NCBI RefSeq assembly: GCF_050947875.1
Contig: NC_134571.1
Span: 511,001 to 575,000 of the forward strand
DNA: 64,000 bases
Origin: Dermacentor variabilis
Taxonomy: Eukaryota; Arthropoda; Arachnida; Ixodida; Ixodidae
Direction: 5' to 3'
A program made the position numbers and the translations under genes. The notes under the pieces are model-generated. The model worked only from the letters and a program-made list of their open reading frames with translations. It was not told where the DNA came from and made no database searches. Shown here in pieces: positions 1 to 11,043 of this stretch; the stretch's first letter is position 1; every line of letters starts with the position of its first letter.

Positions 1-519
1 AGACAGACCTCCGCTCACGCAGTGCTTTGTTTCCATACAGACGACGCGTGCTACTCTGGTGCCATCTCATAGCTCTTGTCGTCGCAGAGCCTGTCTTGTG
101 CGACACTACGCTTTTCTTCTCATGCTTTCACCCTCAGCTTTCTGCTTCATGGTTCCGCTGCACCTTCGTCCTCCACTTTCCTCCTTGCACTCTCTTCACT
201 AGTGCCGTCTTTCATCTTCAGCTGTGCTCCGTGTTTGCTTTCATCGTTTGCTGTGTTTGTTTGCTCAGTTACAAGGGACAATGCCCATACTCGCCACAAG
301 AAAGTGTGCCTATGAGCTGCGCTCTCATATTTGATGTTTATAGCATCAGAATAAGGACTATTCCGACAGTGGATTTGTTTTGACACATGAGGGGATTATC
401 TCAGTTTTAGGAGGTTGAACATGAATAGCACTCTGTGCAATTAAACAACCTTTAGCCGTGTGAGGATGATTATTAGTAGGAAAGTGTGAATACCGCAAAC
501 ATAGTAGACTTCTGTTAAT
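1..519. other. Unassigned flanking sequence
   Basis: No supported gene. Open frames here are short, pyrimidine-biased and lack recognisable domains or paired splice sites. It may be intronic or 3' flanking sequence of the minus-strand host gene. Confidence 0.4.
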
Positions 520-1196
520 ATAATATTTCAGTTCATTTGATCCAACCGAAGGTCCTGGCCAGTGTACATGCATTTATATGGACCCAAACTTTCGTATTGT
601 GATTCTAAAATTGGCTTTCACCAGATAATTCAATTTGACTAGTTGGCATGCACACACCTGACTGCTATACTGCTATGGTAACCCCAATAGTGACCCCTAT
701 AGTGGTAGTGTGCATCTCGGAGAAACTTAGTGGACAGTGAATACATTGAACACACGTCATCTCCTGTCAAAAATGCCTATTTTTGACCTGCCCTAGGAAG
801 GTTTTCAAGCAATAACACCAGCTCACAATATCTGAGTGCAGTATTTTTCCGATCCTAACACGCACCATTTCTTTTATCAATTAGGCCAAAAATCCCCTGG
901 GTGATGCAATTGAATATGAAACCCAAACCACGTTTGCAGGGTTTGTTTGCTCTACTGCATAACACAACAGTACTGCGGCAAAGCTGACTTCAGAAAACTG
1001 GTCATCATAGTGGAACACGTTAGACAATTTTTCTTGCTAAAACACCAGGGATGCATTAGGTTCCTACTTTGTTTAGGGGATTTAATGCCAGTTCCACGTT
1101 GGTTTTCTACTTTGGGCAAATAGAAAGCGGGAGCAAGCGTTGGTTGACAAGTGACAGTGTCGTAACCTTCTACAATCTGGAGAAGTCAATAGGCCT
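520..1196 (+). repeat. Old interspersed repeat, copy A
   Basis: This stretch aligns by eye with 31670-32260 in the same orientation and with 54240-55240 in the opposite one. Shared landmarks in order are a CTAAAATTGG-type core, a TGCACACACCTGAC-type block, CAAAAATG, and a late block ending in TCTCTACTTTTG-type sequence. No protein-coding frame is visible. Copy A is interrupted at its downstream end by the solo LTR that starts at 1197. The class of the repeat is unknown; the divergence between copies suggests an old family. Confidence 0.6.
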
Positions 1197-1730
1197 TGTG
1201 GGGATACGCGACTCTCACGCGTCCCCTGATATGTTGTTTTCTTGCATAGCTCCCATCTCCTGCAATCCGGCTTCGCCGCGTGGCTTTACTGCAGCGGTCG
1301 GTATGCTTGCAGTGTAGTACGAGAGATGGCGCGAGTGTTGCTCTACTAACGCCACCTAACGGCGGGGTTACTTGGGTGTGAAAGGGAGGAGGCTGTTCCT
1401 CTTTAACTCTGGGTATGCAAGTTACGTGGACGTTCTGCGTGTGCGCCGATCCATGCTTTTGCGAGACCGTCTCGTGAGGCCTAGGAGCACGGCACCATTC
1501 ACATGACTGTACACACGAGCGACAAGGCAATGCCGTCTATACATATTCGCTCGTTATCAGGTCGCACTCAGTCGGACTTCCTAGATTTGTCGCACGACCA
1601 TCGGCATGTTCTGTGGATAGCAATTTGGCTAGCAGGGATTAGTATATAAAAGGTGCAATAAATGCTCATGTGATTGTTTGCACTGTGTTGTCGTTCCATT
1701 GTCTCAAGGATATGGGTTAGACCCCCCACA
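1197..1730 (+). mobile_element. Solo LTR, copy 1
   Basis: A 534-bp unit that begins TGTGGGGA and ends CCCCACA, the inverted TG...CA ends expected of an LTR. It matches 5913-6484 and 15362-15913 along its length. A TATA-like box (TATAAAAGG) at about 1641 lies just before a polyadenylation signal (AATAAA), as in an LTR promoter/polyA module. No internal retrotransposon coding region adjoins it. The 4-bp flanks (GCCT, GTGC) do not match, unlike the other two full copies, so this copy may derive from recombination between elements or have decayed flanks. Confidence 0.75.
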
Positions 1731-1794
1731 GTGCATACACAGCTTGCATGTTCTGTTTTAGAGGTAATCTGCCGTGTGTGCATAGAGTGGGCAT

Positions 1795-2200
1795 GCCGAG
1801 ATGGCATGGCATCATATGTGGTGCCTTCCCATGTGTTTAGTACTGGAGGTTGCGTAATGTCGAGCTTCGAAGACACATTGAAGCGAGAGGCAGACTAAAC
1901 ATTTGCTACCTGCTGCCGGCGACACTACAGCCATGGGGAGGAGTGGGCACGAAAGTGTGGCTGGCTTTGCTTTGTACCGCCAATATGAAGACATCATCAA
2001 GAGGGCAGGAAACCATGTCTTTCGTCGTACACTCTCAAATTCAAGAAAATGAATGTTTTTCTCATTGAAGTTTGTTTTTTCTGATTGTCCAGTAATTCAG
2101 AAAGGTTTGTGGACCCTTCCAGGTAAGAAAAATCCATCAGCAACTGTACTTATTTGCATAAAAGGCATAAATTTAGTGCAGTTAAACCTCGATATAATGA
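1795..2200 (-). repeat. TIR-element copy, left arm of a large inverted repeat
   Basis: From about 1830 to 2160 this sequence is an imperfect reverse complement of about 2265-2655. Matching blocks include GTTTAGTACTGGAGGTTG, the GAAGCGAGAGGCAGA block, the AATTCAAGAAAATGAATG block and GAAAAATCCATCAGCA. It ends at a CAGTTAAACCTCGATATAA terminus (about 2182) that is shared with the neighbouring element. I read it as a second, partial copy of the same transposon in opposite orientation. No intact frame is present. Confidence 0.6.
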
Positions 2201-3263
2201 AGTAGGTAAAATCAGCAATTTGCTTCATTATATAAAAATTCTGTTGGTTTGAAATTCGACCTCTGATACAAATAAAGTACAGCTGCTGATGAATTTTTCT
2301 TACACGGAAAGGGGCCGCAGAATTTTTGAAATAATCGGGCAATCAAAAAAAGCAAATTTGAATAAGAAAACAATTCATTTTCATGAATTTGGAAGTCGGC
2401 GACGAATAATACGGTTTCATGCCAAGTTGACGATACCTTAACACAGGCGGTACGAATTAAGCGAAACCAGCCATGCTTTCGCGTGCACTCTGCCCCTGCG
2501 GCTGATAGAGGTGCCCGCACTGGGACGACGCAAACATGAAAAGAGCTGGCAGTGGGGACCGAATGCTTCATCTGCCTCTTGCTTCAATGGGTCAATGAAA
2601 CTCGAGAATACACAACCTTCAATACTAAACGCGCGGGAAGACAATTTACATGATGTCACGTTGCCTTGGCTCGCCTACTTTTTGCACACGCGGCACACAG
2701 CCATGAGCAACCGTGGCCAAGACACACGCCAGAAATTGCAACACGCTCCAACTCAACTTACGTAACACTCAGAGGCGGCTCTCGTGCGTGAAGCCACCAT
2801 CTTTCTTTCTCACCCTCGCCCACTTTCACTTGCACTAAACCACAAAGTGCACAGGACACGATAGGATCTTATTGCACTTGGACTTTTTATGGAACATGAT
2901 GCACCTTCACTTCGGCAGTCGCTCTTTCATGCGGCACATGATAAAGAGGCACATGTGCAAGCAGGCACTTGTAATTCAATCATTTAACCATTTGTGTCCC
3001 CGGAAGTTTCCACTTATTGTCTCGCATGCCTTTGCTGTGGAAGCGAAATTTCACTATACTGAAATCGCATAGAACACATTTTGTTATATATTAAGGTTCT
3101 AATTACGTGGTGTTCTATTAACAAGAGGTTAGGAAAAGTTAAATACTTCGTTATATCAAGAATCTGATTATACTGAAGTTCGTTACATCAAGGTTTAACG
3201 AAATTTTGATCTAACGAAAGAAATCACTGATTTGACCAACTTTGTTTTGTCAAGGTTTAACTG
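2182..3263. mobile_element. Tc1/mariner-like non-autonomous TIR element
   Basis: The element starts with CAGTTAAACCTCGATATAA and ends near 3263 with the inverted counterpart CAAGGTTTAACTG followed by TA, giving TIRs of the CAGTTAAACC type. A TA dinucleotide target is expected for Tc1/mariner relatives; the left flank is TG, so the duplication is decayed. Subterminal sequence repeats the theme of GATATAATGAA and TTCGTTATATCAAG. A related copy at 59850-60720 begins TA-CAGTTAAACC. No transposase domain is recognisable, so it would depend on proteins supplied elsewhere. Confidence 0.6.
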
Positions 3264-3953
3264 TACCACAGTAGTACGCCATCCTCGAGCTACTGAAGTA
3301 TACCCCCAAGGAAAGCTAAGTCTGATTTGATGCACTTTTTGATGAAGCTATGGCTCTGTAAAAGCTTCCTTGTTAGCATAAAAAGCTGTGGTGATCAATC
3401 TGAGTGGCTGTAATGATGCTACCATGCTGGAGTTTGGCGCTGTGTTGCCGTACTCAGACTCCATGTGCAGCACAATAGAGCAGGCCTCGATGCTTGATTA
3501 AATGGCCCTGTAAATACCATAAGGGCCAGGAAAGTCTGATGCAAGTGTGGAGAGGAATGAGAAGGCGGTGCATTGCTGTCTGGTGATCGAAATCAACACG
3601 CGTGGGAAACTTGCTTTCAAATGGATGTTTGTATGACGGCAACCACCACTCAGTACTCCACAGCCGAGATGCCCGAATGTTCTTACACGTACCACCTCAC
3701 TCGAACGCAGGTAGTATGCGAGAATCAGAGGTGAGAGTCGGATGACGAAGCTTGAATGACGACAATGCAGTGACCGCGATTGCATTGTGAACATGAGCCT
3801 GTATCCAGTGGCTCAAGTTGCTAGGCACTGCCAGCACTGCGGTGTAGGAAGCTAGGTGGATAGATAGACACACTAAAAGCGCCTAAGTTTGCAAAGACTG
3901 CTGCGCATTAAAAAGAATCACCCCGCACACGCAGTGGTAAATGCAAGGCCAAC
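3264..3953. other. Intronic or 3' flanking sequence of the host gene
   Basis: Downstream (minus strand) of the 4.1-kb exon. A minus-strand open stretch at about 3498-3794 has no convincing domain and no clear matched acceptor/donor pair, so no exon is called. The next exon of the host gene could lie here or beyond the window. Confidence 0.35.
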
Positions 3954-4186
3954 CTGTGCACCAGTGACATGGGCCGCCTTGGGGTGGCTGGCAAGTCTGA
4001 CATGTCGAATGAGGCAGTGCGTATGTGTGTGCCACCATCTTTGGTTGGGGAGACGGGAACTCCTCCACCAGACGATGGCGGCGTCGCATGCTCCAGGTGG
4101 TTGGCCATTCGGGCCTCTTCCTCGGGTGTGTCGGCAGGCAACCGGGACACAGTGCCCAGACCAAGCTTGTCCTTGATGGATGCTGC
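3954..4186 (-). CDS. Host gene exon, most downstream one seen
   Basis: On the minus strand a pyrimidine-rich tract ending TTTCCCTTGCAG precedes the exon at 4186. The frame opens at phase 0 with AASIKDKLGLGTVSRL and continues into a Ser/Thr/Pro-rich, probably disordered and phosphorylatable stretch (SPTKDGGTHIRTASFDM). The donor is less certain: CAG|GTTGGC at 3954 is the best choice, CTG|GTGCAC a few bases upstream an alternative. The exon at 32699-32941 also ends in phase 0, so the two join in frame across a 28.5-kb intron filled with transposons. Low-complexity codons and clean splice borders distinguish it from the surrounding repeats. Confidence 0.65.
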
Positions 4187-5912
4187 CTGCAAGGGAAAGA
4201 CAATGGCAGTTATGCTACTGGCCCTTGCCATGTCAGAGTAGCTTTTGGAGGAGCCAGATGCATTTTGGAGCAGTAGAATAGGCTTTTGGAGAAGGTGCAT
4301 GAAAGAGGTTGCAAACTATATTACATGGAGGTTTTACAGTGGCCAAGCCATGTGAAAGCAGTAAATGGTCGCTGGTTCATAAACTCAATCCAAACATAAA
4401 AAATTACTCCCTCCCCCCCAACATATAGCAGTCATTACTATGGACTACAATGAAGCAGTGGTGTCCTAAGATGTGCTTAAAATGCACTTTAGTGGCTTAG
4501 AAAAGCAGAGAAGCACTTGGACGTGCTACAAGCAATCTTTGGAGGTGTTTTAAGAACCTATGTGATTTCACTGCTATAAATGTATCCTTTAAGATGGAGG
4601 CCTCTTTGAAAGAAAGTAGTTTGTTTACAATACAGTAGAGCCTAATGCAATAGGCACACTCTCCTTCTTTAGGTGTCTAAATGGAATTGCAAAGGTAAAT
4701 TTTTTTTTTACAATGTTCTTGCAGCACTGTTATCTCTATATAATACAAGTCAATAAAGTTAAAGTATCGGGAATTTTCATAAATCTGGTGTTATCTACTA
4801 AGGGTGTGCGAGTAATAATTAGTAGATTTCAAAACAAATCTCAAATTTAATCAAGTAAAGCAAGCCGAATATGGAATCAGATATCGAATATAAAAAAAAT
4901 GTTCACGCTATTTGCGATGACTAACTTTGGGCAACAAAAATATGGTGCTGCACATGCTCAGGAGTTTCCAACATTGCATAACAACAATGTATCAAGTTAT
5001 CAGTACCATAGGTACACAGAAATCAAGATACACAGTGCTATACTCTTACTAAAGTAAACACCAAATTACTATACCAGCACTGATTACCACTCAGTTCTAG
5101 TAAGTATATAAAAATCAGGAAAATATTTTTTATCAATAAAATTTTTGTTGAATAGAATGAAGTGCTTTTTTCTCTCCAAAACTAATGAATGAGTGACAAT
5201 CTGTTGTACTGATTACCAATGAGGTTGTCAGTAGAATAGTGGACCTTAATGGAATAGTGGAATGTTTAGTCACAACATTTTATTTTTCACGTAGAAAGTT
5301 TTCCTGTTCACTTTTTCTCCAAAATATAGAAAGGTTATCCAAACTTTACAGTAGGTGGGATGTGGGTTATTGTAAGGCGAATCTGCATGACAGACAAAAG
5401 GACAACACATCAGGCGACTTGATCACCATCCATGCGTAGCCTTTGCCGACAGAAAAGCCCCTCCATCCCCACGCCACCGCTACTTTAGCCAAGTAGCGCC
5501 AACCTTTGATGTGCGCCGCTGGTGCCTGATTCGTTGCTCAAGCCAGTTCTGCTTCCGGAATTTCCACTTCTGGTGTTTCCATTTCCAGTTCCTCTGCTTG
5601 CGCGATTTCTGGCTTCAGAATTTTCGCTTGTTGCATGCCAGCACCTCTATGCAACAGTGACATCGCTTACACTTAAAACCAGAAGCTGAGATATGTAAGT
5701 TGTGCTAGATGCCAGAAACTGAGGGGATGAGCAAGGGAGGAGAGCAGAGGAAGAGGTTAAGTTTGCAGTACTTAACCTGGTCAACGAAAACGTGTATGGA
5801 GGGGTTTAGCCGACAGTAAAGAGCAGGCACCATCTGCACCATTTCATTGTTCGGTTCAGAGTGATTTGCCACCTGTCAAAGATTCTGAAATCTTCAAGGT
5901 CGCGGCAAGTTC
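4187..5912. other. Intronic sequence with low-complexity and repeat remnants
   Basis: No gene seen. A GGGTGTGCGAG motif at about 4803 resembles one end of the short TIR element at 21670-22186, but the other end is missing. Around 5510-5640 there is a CTTCCGGAATTTCCACTTC-type tandem motif. The rest is AT-rich. Confidence 0.5.
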
Positions 5913-6484
5913 TGTGGGGATGTGCGACCCTCATGCGTCCCCTGATATGTTGTTTTTCCACATAGCTCCCGTCTCCTGTAATCCGGCTTCGGCGCATGAC
6001 TCTATGGCGGCAGTCGGTATGCTTGCAGGGTAGCACGAGAGATGGCGTGAGTGTTGCGCTGCTAGCACCACCCAACGGCAGGGTTAGTCGGGCGCGACAG
6101 GGAGGAGGCTCTTCCTCTTTGGCTCAGGTTCGGCAAGTGGTGCGGACGTCCTGCGCGTGCGCCGATCCATGCTTCTGCAAGACTGTCTTGCGAGGTCTAC
6201 CCCGGAATGGATGAACATGATTGTTCGAACGCGCCACCGCTCGCGGTACCGTATGTGCGAACAACCAGGCATTGGTGTACAGCATGGGGCGAACATATTT
6301 GCTCGTTATCCAGTCGCGGTGAGTCGGACTTCCGCAATTTGTCGCACGCCCATTGGCATGTTTTATGGATAGCAACTCGGCTAGCAGGCATTGATCTATG
6401 AAAGGTGAAATAAATGCTCGTGTGGTTGTTTGCACTACTGTGTTGTTGTTTTTTGGTCCCAAGAGCACGGGTGAGAACCCCACA
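5913..6484 (+). mobile_element. Solo LTR, copy 2, with 4-bp target duplication
   Basis: A 572-bp LTR with the same TGTGGGGA...CCCCACA ends as copies 1 and 3 and the same AATAAA module near its 3' side. It is flanked by a direct repeat GTTC (5909-5912 and 6485-6488), a 4-bp target-site duplication typical of Ty3/Gypsy or related integrases. There is no internal coding region, so it is the product of LTR-LTR recombination after insertion. Confidence 0.85.
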
Positions 6485-6488
6485 GTTC

Positions 6489-8089
6489 GTGTGACATTCG
6501 CTCACTACCTCCTCCCCCTGCCTCACATCTCCTCCTTCATCCATTGTCCAAGCAAATACTTGCAACCGGCCATGACACTCTCACGCCCATCATGTTAACC
6601 TAAACCTAGTCATGTGACGGGTCGCTGTAAGCTAAAAAAAGCGAAAAAAAGAAAGACATCCAGAACAATGATCTGCATGCCTATCGGCACCGGATCTTCA
6701 CAAATGCTTTTGCACTTTAGGAAATAAACGCCACTTTTGTTGCTGTTCCCTCTGTCCACGTGGCATTACTGAAAGTGGCAGCCCCTGCCGGTGCGGCTAC
6801 GTTTTGTGAATTGCGGCGCTCGGGTGCTGTGTGTGTGATCGCCTCAACATGGGCCCTTCGATGACTTTGGACGCTCCAACTGGATGAAGGTGGGGCAGCA
6901 GCTTTCCTTAGCCTAGAAATCTAGGGAGGACAGAGGGAGTTTAAGCAAACTCCTCAGGGTGCTTCTATTCAGTCATGCTAGACTGACAAGACGTGACATT
7001 TTCCACTCCTTATGTAGATATAGCAAATAAACCACATACTCCTCGTTCTCAATGAGAACATGTTCCTCCCTTCAACAACATCCTTAGCATGGATTAGTCG
7101 GACGATGGCATGGGCCGGCTATGCCTTTTGAAATGCCTGACCCCAACTCATACAATTGGCGCCAGCAGTAATAAAATGGACTTTGCAACGTGGTGCTGCA
7201 TCTTCAGTGAGTGCTTGGTTTTGCAAAACTCTATGCCTTTTTGTGGAAGAAGCAAAAAAAAAACTAAATTGGCAGTATTGCCCAAAGAGCGAAGCAATGA
7301 CAGCTACAGCATGGTTTAGCGTTGTGTTTGAACTCCTAGGATGGTGTGCAACATGGCGAACGACGCAGCACGTAAGGAAGCTGCTGCCGGGAAGAAGGGT
7401 CAACGTCTTGGCAGCTACCAGGCATCTCACAAAGCTGGCGTTATGAGGAATACTGCCAGTGGCATTGCAGTCATCACAGCTTGATGGAGCACGAGACGAG
7501 ACCAACGGGAACCCATCGGTGCTAGTCAGCACCAAGTGAAAACTTATAGAGTGTTAGCTTAATGTTGACTGTCCGTTCCGCTAAGACCATTGCGTGCAAA
7601 CAGCAGCTCAGCAAGAATGCTAGTGTGCTTATAGTGGCATGCGTACAATGCTCGTTCCAGCAGTAGAAGACAGCCTGGCTTTCATGGCTACGCCACCGGA
7701 TCAATGGAGTAAAGAGTTGACGCATTGCATCTGCACTGCTTTGTTGTTTTTGCCACCAAACACACTATGTGTCTAAATAGACCCTCCAAGACCCTCAGTG
7801 CATGATCCACACATGTGCTGTCGATAGGGGGACAGCACCATGGTGGCGGCAGCAGCAACGGCGGGAATGGGGCATGAGCATCGGTATAATTTATTTCACA
7901 ATGATGATTCTGAGAGAGTGTTTTGACTATATGCGGGTATGACTAATGACAACGCGACATACGTGTGTGCGTCAAAATTTCTGGCAACCTGAAAGGCTTT
8001 TTGCTTCAGCTCTTTAGGCTTCATTGTGTGGTTGTTCAGTTTAGAACAGTAGCGAAGCTGGATTGTTGATTATAAGCTAGGTTGTGTTT
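6489..8089. other. Transposon-derived sequence without a supported gene, possible 5' end of Gypsy 1
   Basis: An AATAAA at about 7026 and, at about 7155, a TTGGCGCCAGCAG string that could be a primer-binding site suggest that a 5' LTR of the Gypsy element downstream ends near 7150. I could not find a matching 3' LTR copy, so this is weak. Open frames at 7110-7725 lack domains. Confidence 0.3.
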
Positions 8090-8788
8090 ACATAGTTCTG
8101 TTTAGCGAGCAGGACCAAGGCAGTAAAATAGCAATCACGGATTTGAGGACACTGCTGAGAGATGAATCGTTGGTTGTCGGTGAAGAACTGGGCCTAGAGC
8201 TACACAAGGAAATTATGAAGTTGGAAGTATTAAAGCTGATTTCCGAACAGGCCAGTGAAAAGGACATTGGAATTGGGTTAGAACTCTTTAGGAAAAGAGA
8301 TAAATGGGAGAAAGAAGAATAGGACAGAAAGGAACGCGAGAAAGATCGCAAGAAAAATGCATCTTGACTTTGAAAGCAAATATTTGGAGTTGTCTCAAGC
8401 GAGTGAAGGGGCTCTGGAATGATTAAGCAAGGTAGAATCATACCACATGGACAGGCTGTTAAAGTCATTTGAGGTCGGGAACGACACAGGCTTGTTCCTA
8501 GGAAATTTTGAAAAGACTTGCAAGAAGATGAACTTCGCTCCGAGTACATAGTCACAGTGGTTTCCGTCTATGTTACCAACCGTGTGAGGCTGCTGAAGTA
8601 ATCGCCAGACTCAGTGCATAAGATGCATATGATTATGCGAAGGTTAAGGCTAGCCTTTTGAAGAAGTACTGCCTTTCAGCTGTAGCCTTTCTGCAAAGGT
8701 TTTGAAGCACAGGCAAGAAGGCTAGTGAGGGATATCTAGAGTTTGTATATGGCTTATTAAAGGCAAACCCAGTCGAGTGGTTGAAAAG
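8090..8788 (+). pseudogene. Gypsy 1 gag, upstream part
   Basis: Conceptual translation gives a charged gag-like region including ITDLRTLLRDESLVVGEELG and, after frame changes, SAKVL...HRQEGYLEFVYGL and a final NPVEWLK. The charged helical stretch followed by a retrovirus-like capsid region fits Gypsy gag. Frame changes and stops (for example near 8320 and 8590) prevent expression as one protein. The reading is cut at the 11-bp duplication TGGTTGAAAAG (8778-8788), and resumes beyond 11044, because a Penelope-like element inserted there. Confidence 0.65.
8778..8788 (+). repeat. Target-site duplication of the Penelope insertion, left copy
   Basis: TGGTTGAAAAG, exactly repeated at 11044-11054. 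The gag reading before and after the insertion is continuous across this motif. Confidence 0.85.
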
Positions 8789-8939
8789 GAGAGCACGTTG
8801 TTGGGCGAGTCGGTCGTACATACTTAAAGAAGGGAATTGCGCTAAAAAAGACACGGACGAGTAAGGACATGGACGGGCGCAAACTCACGACTGATTTTAT
8901 TCAGAAAGAACATAAATATATACCTAGATTCTTATCCAA

Positions 8940-9242
8940 TCATTGCCTAAGCGCACATGCCAAGAACGTTTTCTCTTTCTTATACAAATTGATACTAGAG
9001 TCGCTTACGCATTCATCACCTGACTTATCAATGTAAAAAGCCTCTGCGAGTTCACGTGCTACCTGGTTACGACTGCGCCTTAAGATTTTGGTTCTAGCCA
9101 GCAAAGGCTGGCATGCTTTATCAGGCGTAGCCAAAGGGCATGCGCCGCAATGTAAGGGCAAATTTGACCCTTTTTCGTTAACCATAGAAAGCTTGTGTTC
9201 CCTTAGTCGTTCATTTATACAACGGCCTGTCTGGCCAATGGG
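8940..9242 (-). pseudogene. Inverted GIY-YIG endonuclease end of Penelope-like element 1
   Basis: On the minus strand this encodes the C-terminal part of the element, from IGQTGRCINERLREHKLSM to KKEKTFLACALRQ, almost identical to the plus-strand C-terminus at 10632-10924. It begins at the shared CATTGGCCAGAC junction. An open frame continues upstream to 9323, but that extension is just the antisense of the main copy. It lacks reverse transcriptase and the start of the nuclease, so it is a non-functional fragment. Confidence 0.85.
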
Positions 9243-10924
9243 ATGTTTCACGACAAAGCCGTTGAGGCCGTCGGAAGGAACTTTGTCACCAAAAACGTGA
9301 AGACTTCCAAGGTAAAGGCTCAAGCCATAGAACTGTGCAAGGACTTGGCTTTAGATAGACTTTCAAGAGCTGTTAACAACTGTAAGCGCAATAGCCTAGA
9401 ACTGTTTTTTACCGTGAAGACGCACAAAGATGACAAGCCGTTCCGGTGTATTGTGAGTGAAAGGGATACGTGGCAACGAGAGATTAGCTCTTTTCTCCAA
9501 AAGTGTTTAAGGAATTTAGTTATACAGACCCTTTTGTTGTGAAGAATTCAGGTGATGTGGTTGCTTTCCTACAGGGTTCCTCATCTTTAGGTTACGCTGT
9601 CTCCTTTGACATAGAAAACCTGTTCTTTTCTATACCACATGATGACCTATTTTGTGCAGTTAGGTCTTGCATCGACGAGAATGGTGTAGTAGATTTTCAG
9701 AATACTAGCGGCCTAACCGTGGACAATTTCATGAAGCTACTAGAATTTTATCTTGAGTCCACTTTTGTAACTTTTGACAACCATTTTCATGTTCAACGTC
9801 AGGGCATTTGCATCGGGTCTTGTGTGGCACCGGTACTGGCTAACATTTTCCTGGCCAGCATTGATCGTGATCTGGTGTGTTATTTGGACGACAAGATAGT
9901 TCTGAGAGTTTTTAGATACGTGGACGATTACTTGGTGATTTTTAAGAAGCAACCCGGTTTGACGCACACGGTTACCGTGCAAGAGACCTTATCTGTCTTT
10001 AAACGACACGGGAGGGGTCTAACCTTCACCCACGAATTACCTGTACAAGATAGATTGCAGTTTTTAGATAGTAACATCACTTTAACACCAGATATTAACA
10101 TCACTTTAACACCAGATCACACGTGTTGGATGTACTCACCACGAGCCCGGAAAGACCTGTTGCCTTTTGAGTCCGCTCATTCTAAGACGGTAAAACGCGC
10201 CATTGTTATGCTGTGCCTGAAGGAAGCCCTGCAGAAATCATGTGTTCACCTGGTAAAGGACAGCCTCAACAATCAGATTGGCAGGTTACAGAAGGCTGGT
10301 TTTCCCGTTTCCGTCGTGGCTGCTGTGGCAGAGAAGCTTCTGCAGAGCTTGAAACCTAGAACACCTCAAGAAGGTGGCGGTCAACCGAAGACCAGACCGG
10401 CGGTTCTCTCCTATATTCATAGGGTCTCCCACAACCTAAAGAATGTAGCCAATCGCTACGGTGTGCTGGTGGTATTTTCTGCCCCGCGCAAGTTGGCCTC
10501 TTTGTGCCCCCGGATTGTCTCCGGCGAGGAAGGCGTGCGAGACTGCACGAAACGTCACGCCACCCAGTTTGTCAGGTGTTCGGTCGGGGCTGTGTATGAA
10601 ATTCCCCTGACATGTGGAAAAGTTTACATTGGCCAGACGGGCCGTAGTATAAATGAACGACTAAGGGAACACAAGCTTTCTATGGTTAACGAAAAAGGGT
10701 CAAATTTGCCCTTACATTGCGGCGCATGCCCTTTGGCTACGCCTGATAAAGCATGCCAGCCTTTGCTGGCTAGAACCAAAATCTTAAGCAGTCGTAACCA
10801 GGTAGCACATGAACTCGCAGAGGCTTTTTACATTGATAAGACAGGTGATGAATGCGTAAGCGAATCTAGTATCAATTTGTATAAGAAAGAGAAAACGTTC
10901 TTGGCATGTGCGCTTAGGCAATGA
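9243..10924 (+). pseudogene. Penelope-like reverse transcriptase plus GIY-YIG endonuclease
   Basis: Reverse transcriptase and endonuclease for target-primed integration. The first frame (9243 to about 9520) carries VKTHKDDKPFRCIVSE. A frame change near 9503-9530 leads to a 473-residue stretch with motif A (FDIENLFFSIP), motif B (GICIGSCVAPVLANIF), motif C (RYVDDYLVIF), motif D (LQFLDS), then the GIY-YIG core (VYEIPLTCGKVYIGQTGR) about residues 368-386 and a Cys/His-rich tail. The catalytic YVDD is intact. The N-terminal domain is missing by 5' truncation. A 24-bp in-frame tandem duplication (about 10072-10117) adds NITLTPD. The sequence otherwise looks young. It ends at TGA 10922-10924. Confidence 0.9.
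10072..10117 (+). repeat. 24-bp in-frame tandem duplication in the Penelope RT
   Basis: A 24-bp unit containing ACATCACTTTAACACCAGAT occurs twice head to tail, adding eight residues just after motif D (LQFLDS). Slippage or template jumping during reverse transcription would explain it. Confidence 0.8.
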
Positions 10925-11043
10925 TTGGATAAGAATCTAGGTATATATTTATGTTCTTTCTGAATAAAATCAGTCGCGAGTTTGCGCCCGTCCATGTCCT
11001 TACTCGTCCGTGTCTTTTTTAGCGCAATTCCCTTCTTTAAGTA

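Larger units (their letters stand above)
8789..11043 (+). mobile_element. Penelope-like element 1 with inverted 5' segment
   Basis: The insertion has two parts. From 8789 to about 9242 it is an inverted copy of the element's own 3' end (GIY-YIG end and 3' UTR). From about 9243 to 11043 it is a plus-strand copy starting inside the reverse-transcriptase region. The 3' untranslated tail, from about 10925, is seen again in reverse at 8820-8940. The whole is bounded by the 11-bp duplication TGGTTGAAAAG. Penelope elements are known for truncated, inverted or tandem partial copies produced during target-primed reverse transcription, and this layout fits a twin-priming-like event. Confidence 0.85.

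Noticed and set aside
27..573. Overlapping open frames of 60-118 codons on both strands
   Set aside because: Low-complexity Ser/Leu/Phe-rich translation, no domain, no splice or promoter context.
3498..3794. Additional host exon on the minus strand
   Set aside because: The open frame has no recognisable protein character and no matched acceptor and donor in a phase fitting the 4.1-kb exon.
8820..8900. Hammerhead ribozyme in the Penelope terminal sequence
   Set aside because: Penelope elements can carry such ribozymes, and ACGGACGAG and GGGCGCAAAC are faintly similar to the core, but neither CUGANGA nor GAAA is intact on either strand, so I do not call one.
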